Below are positions 29,725 through 33,091 of a stretch of 33,091 bases of DNA, in pieces. A model generated the notes under the pieces. That model was not told the DNA's origin. It did no database searches and was given only the letters and a program-made list of their open reading frames with translations. Numbering within the stretch: the first letter of the stretch is position 1; every line of letters begins with the position of its first letter. Position numbers and translations under genes: made by a program. Source of the DNA: Deltaproteobacteria bacterium. GTDB lineage: Bacteria; Desulfobacterota; Binatia; Binatales; Binataceae. The stretch covers positions 1-33,091 of the forward strand of contig JAJXYM010000193.1 of NCBI GenBank assembly GCA_021780585.1, in the 5' to 3' direction.

Positions 29725-30915
29725 ATGGATTTCGAATACACGCCAGAACAGGAAGCGTTCCGCGTCAAGGTGCGCGCCTGGCTGAAGGATAACTTCCCGC
29801 CCGAACTCGCGATCGACGATCCGATGGACGAGCGGATCGCGCCCAACCGCGAGATTTTCGAAAAACGGCGCGCATGGCAGCGGAAGCTGGCGGACGCCGG
29901 ATGGGTCGGACTGTCGTGGCCGAAGGAATACGGCGGCGGCTCCGCGAATCTGATGGAGCAGATCATTTTCGACGACGAGTATTTCCGCGCCCGCGCTCCC
30001 GTCCTGCCCGGCTACTCCGGCGTCAGCCTGCTGGGTCCCACGCTGATGCAATGGGGAACCGAGGAGCAGAAGAAAAAATATCTGCCGCGCATCCTGCCCG
30101 CCGCGGACGTTTGGTGTCAGGGCTATTCCGAACCCGGAGCCGGTTCCGATCTCGCCGGCCTCAAGACGCGCGCCGAACTCAAGGGCGATTACTTCATTAT
30201 CAATGGCCAGAAGGTCTGGACCTCCGGCGCGCAATACGCGGACAAGATGTTCCTGCTGGCGCGCACCGATCCCGACGCGCCCAAGCACAAGGGCATCAGC
30301 TATCTGATTATCGACGACATGGGCTCGCCGGGAATCGAGGTGCGGCCGCTGGTCACGATGAGCGGGCATCATCATTTCAACGAAGTCTTTTTCGATAACG
30401 TGCAGATCCCGAAGGAGAATATCGTCGGGCCGCTCAACGAGGGCTGGAAGGTCGCCGTCACCACGCTTGCCTTCGAGCGCGGAATCGCGGGCGGCGGCGG
30501 CCATTCGGCGCAGGTTCGGCGCCTGGCCGATCTGGCGCGGCGCGTTGAAATTGGCGGGCGCCCGGCGTGGGATCACGAATGGGTGCGCCAGGACCTCGCG
30601 CAGTTCCTGATCGAATGCGAAGCGGCGAAATATACCCGCCTGCGTTCGCTGACCCGCCGCCTCAGGGGATTGCCGCCCGGGCCGGAGGGTTCGACGCTCA
30701 AGCTGGTCGGTTCGGAACTGGGGGTGAGAATCGCGCGCTTCGCCAGCGAACTGCTCGGCCCCTACGCGATCCTGGGCGAGCCGACGCCGCTCGTGCCTGA
30801 CGCGCCGCGCTGGCAGAGCCGGCTGCTGAGCTCGCGCCAATACACGATCGCGGGCGGCACCAGCGAAATCCAGCGCAATATCCTGGGCGAGCGGCAACTC
30901 GGATTGCCCAAATAG
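29725..30915 (+). CDS. Acyl-CoA dehydrogenase
   Basis: MDFEYTPEQEAFRVKVRAWLKDNFPPEL; LADAGWVGLSWPKEYGGG; CQGYSEPGAGSDLAGLKTRAELKGDYFIINGQKVWTSGA; QYTIAGGTSEIQRNILGERQLGLPK. Confidence 0.94.
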   Translation: MDFEYTPEQEAFRVKVRAWLKDNFPPELAIDDPMDERIAPNREIFEKRRAWQRKLADAGWVGLSWPKEYGGGSANLMEQIIFDDEYFRARAPVLPGYSGVSLLGPTLMQWGTEEQKKKYLPRILPAADVWCQGYSEPGAGSDLAGLKTRAELKGDYFIINGQKVWTSGAQYADKMFLLARTDPDAPKHKGISYLIIDDMGSPGIEVRPLVTMSGHHHFNEVFFDNVQIPKENIVGPLNEGWKVAVTTLAFERGIAGGGGHSAQVRRLADLARRVEIGGRPAWDHEWVRQDLAQFLIECEAAKYTRLRSLTRRLRGLPPGPEGSTLKLVGSELGVRIARFASELLGPYAILGEPTPLVPDAPRWQSRLLSSRQYTIAGGTSEIQRNILGERQLGLPK

Positions 30916-30940
30916 CGCGCCCCGCCAATCGCGAGATCAC

Positions 30941-30988
30941 AACGGCCGCCGCGACTCGATCGCGCCGCGCCGGCCGTTGCCATTTTTT
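30941..30988 (+). terminator. Rho-independent terminator after the acyl-CoA dehydrogenase
   Basis: AACGGCCG (30941-30948) / CGGCCGTT (30971-30978) with an inner CGCGA/TCGCG stem, followed by GCCATTTTTT. Confidence 0.7.
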
Positions 30989-31016
30989 CGCCGGTTGGCT
31001 CCGGCCCTGACTGGCC

Positions 31017-31604
31017 TTATGGGTCGCGTTGGCGTTCGCGCGTGCTCCACGGACGGGCGTTAACCTGCGAGGCCACGCGCGCCGCCGCCGACGGCGGCAG
31101 CGGCTTGACGATCACCTCGCCGATCATCTCGTCCGCTTCGTGCGACCAGCAGAAATAACGGTACTCGCCGGGCTGGGTGAACGTATGCCGATAGCTTCCA
31201 CCCGGCATCACGTTGCCCGAACTGAACGGTTTGACGCCGGCCGGCAGGGCGACGTCGCCGGGACGGTCCGCCTTGGCGGGATCATCGACCACCGAATGGC
31301 CAACGTCGCCCGTGTTGCGCCATTCGACCGTCTGGCCAACGGTGATATCGATGGTGTCGGGCGAGTACATCGGCGAGTCGTCCTGCATCGTGACGATCGC
31401 GGTCGGGCCGGAAACCGAAGTCGCGAGCGCCGACGCCGGCTGAATCGAGGCGCTCTGGCGCGCATCGGCGTCGGCGAGCGGATCCGCTCGCCCGGTCGAG
31501 GGCGAGAGCAAAAACGGCGTCACCGCGAGCAAGGCGAGGGTGAACCACCCCAGCCGCGCACAAACTCCGGGTCCCCGGTCGGAATTGGTCGCGAATTCGG
31601 GCAC
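31017..31604 (-). CDS. Plastocyanin/azurin-like cupredoxin (secreted blue-copper protein)
   Basis: Signal-peptide-like N-terminus; SPDTIDITVGQTVEWRNTGDVGHSVVDD and YRYFCWSHEADEMIGEVIV give type-1 copper ligand pattern H...C..H....M. Confidence 0.88.
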   Translation of the reverse strand: MPEFATNSDRGPGVCARLGWFTLALLAVTPFLLSPSTGRADPLADADARQSASIQPASALATSVSGPTAIVTMQDDSPMYSPDTIDITVGQTVEWRNTGDVGHSVVDDPAKADRPGDVALPAGVKPFSSGNVMPGGSYRHTFTQPGEYRYFCWSHEADEMIGEVIVKPLPPSAAARVASQVNARPWSTRERQRDP

Positions 31605-31797
31605 AAGTGAGGCAACTATGCAAAATCAGCGCCCCGTGTGCAATCGATCGTTCATGTTCCCGCAATAATAGCCGCAAGTCCGCGGAAATGCGCGATTTTT
31701 CGCGGCCGGACGCAGCCCTGTCCGGCGTGCGGCGGAGGTTGCGCCGATGCGTCCGTGTCGCCGTTATGCTACCGCGTTCGCCCGATATCGTCGTCGC

Positions 31798-33091
31798 TCA
31801 GGCGCTGAGCTTGCGCTTGAGGATTTCGTTGACGACCTTCGGATTCGCCTTGCCGCCAGTCGCCTTCATCACCAGGCCGACGAAAAAGCCGAAGAGCTTG
31901 TCGCGTCCGGCGCGGTATTCGGCGACCTTGGCCGTTTCGGCGGCGATCACGCGATCGCACGCCGCGCCGATCGCGGCTTCGTCCGACACCTGCGCCAGGC
32001 CGAGCTCGGCCACCGTCGCCGTCGCGCCTTTGCCCGACTTGCACATCGCGGCGAACGCGGTCTTTGCCGCATTGAGGCTGATCGCCCCCTCCTCGACCAT
32101 GCGTAGCAGTGCGCCCGATTCGGTCGCGGGCGGCGCCGCCGCGGCGATCGGCTGGCCGCTTTCGTTGACCACCCGAAGCGCCTCGGTCATCACCCAGTTG
32201 GCGGCGGTACGATAATTTTTCAGGCCGGCCGCGACGATCGTTTCGAAGTAGGCGGCGAAGTCGCGGTCCTGGGTGAGCACCGCGGCTTCGTAGGCGGTCA
32301 GGCCGAGGCTTTTGACGAAGCGCGCCCGCTGGTCGGCGGGCAACTCCGGCATCGCGGTCTTGATCGCCTCGATCAGGTCGGGCGTGACTCGCAGCGGCGG
32401 CAGGTCGGGTTCGGGAAAATAGCGATAGTCGTTGGCGAATTCCTTCGAGCGCATCGGGCGCGTCTGTTCGCGCACGGGGTCCCACAGATGGGTCTCCGGA
32501 GCGACGCGGCCGCCGGCTTCGAGAATTTCGATCTGGCGCTCGACTTCGTGCGCGATCGCCTTTTCGACGAAGCGGAACGAGTTGAGATTCTTGATTTCAG
32601 TCTTGACGCCGAATTCCGTCACGCCCTTTTTGCGCACCGAGACGTTGACGTCGCAGCGCAGACCGCCTTCCTCCATTTTGCCGTCGGAGGCCTCGATATA
32701 GCGCAGGATCGAGCGCAATTCGCGCAGATAGGCGCCGGCTTCGTCGGCGGAGCGGAGATCCGGCTCGCTGACGATTTCGACCAGCGGCACGCCCGAGCGG
32801 TTGAAGTCGACCAGACTGGCGTCCGCCTCATGGATATTCTTGCCGGCGTCCTCTTCCATATGGATTCGCGTCAGGCGGATCCGGCGCGGCTCGGCGTCGT
32901 CGCGTTCGGCCGGCAACTCGATATAGCCGCCCTTGCATAGCGGCGACTCGTACTGGCTGATTTGATAGCCCTTGGGCAAATCGGGATAAAAATAGCTCTT
33001 GCGATCGAAAATCGACTCGCGGGCGATTTCGCAATGAGCCGCCAGGCCGGCGCGGATCGCCAATTCGACCGCATGCCGATTCAGCACCGGC
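31798..33091 (-). CDS. gatB: Aspartyl/glutamyl-tRNA amidotransferase subunit B (N-terminus outside window)
   Basis: FDRKSYFYPDLPKGYQISQYESPLCKGGYIEL; EEDAGKNIHEADASLVDFNRSGVPLVEIVSEPDLRSADEAGAYLRELRSILRYIEASDGKMEEGGLRCDVNVSVR; C-terminal GatB/YqeY-like tail. Confidence 0.96.
   Translation of the reverse strand, partial: PVLNRHAVELAIRAGLAAHCEIARESIFDRKSYFYPDLPKGYQISQYESPLCKGGYIELPAERDDAEPRRIRLTRIHMEEDAGKNIHEADASLVDFNRSGVPLVEIVSEPDLRSADEAGAYLRELRSILRYIEASDGKMEEGGLRCDVNVSVRKKGVTEFGVKTEIKNLNSFRFVEKAIAHEVERQIEILEAGGRVAPETHLWDPVREQTRPMRSKEFANDYRYFPEPDLPPLRVTPDLIEAIKTAMPELPADQRARFVKSLGLTAYEAAVLTQDRDFAAYFETIVAAGLKNYRTAANWVMTEALRVVNESGQPIAAAAPPATESGALLRMVEEGAISLNAAKTAFAAMCKSGKGATATVAELGLAQVSDEAAIGAACDRVIAAETAKVAEYRAGRDKLFGFFVGLVMKATGGKANPKVVNEILKRKLSA

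Overview
A 33 kb GC-rich chromosomal window with a typical bacterial layout. I saw no rRNA, tRNA, CRISPR array or transposase gene. Gene content by region: (i) 1-4.6 kb, an SBBP-repeat secreted beta-propeller protein (5'-truncated by the window) convergent with a sedolisin (S53, kumamolisin-like) protease, both ending in a similar choice-of-anchor/ASH-type domain. (ii) 5.0-6.4 kb, an ExeA/GspA-like AAA ATPase with a TM segment and a C-terminal LysM domain. (iii) 6.7-18.35 kb on the minus strand, a complete kdpFABC potassium-uptake locus with non-canonical regulation: an N-terminal-only KdpD, a separate HAMP/PAS histidine kinase, an NtrC-type sigma-54-dependent response regulator in place of OmpR-type KdpE, a second NtrB-like kinase and a small lipoprotein. 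A good -24/-12 (sigma-54) promoter match lies just upstream of an unannotated 27-codon micro-ORF that precedes kdpF. Neither the micro-ORF nor kdpF is in the supplied ORF track. (iv) 18.5-31 kb, a CoA/redox catabolic neighbourhood: acyl-CoA dehydrogenases, CoA transferase, MDR oxidoreductases, luciferase-like flavin oxidoreductase, amidohydrolase, SnoaL-like protein, HTH-fused citrate synthase, cytochrome c and an actinobacterial-type inositol-3-phosphate synthase. (v) 31.0-33.1 kb, a cupredoxin and gatB (truncated by the window edge). The best candidate for a less-described system is the kdp locus: sigma-54 promoter, micro-ORF, kdpF and split KdpD/NtrC regulation. Family calls are from reading motifs only; no database search was run.
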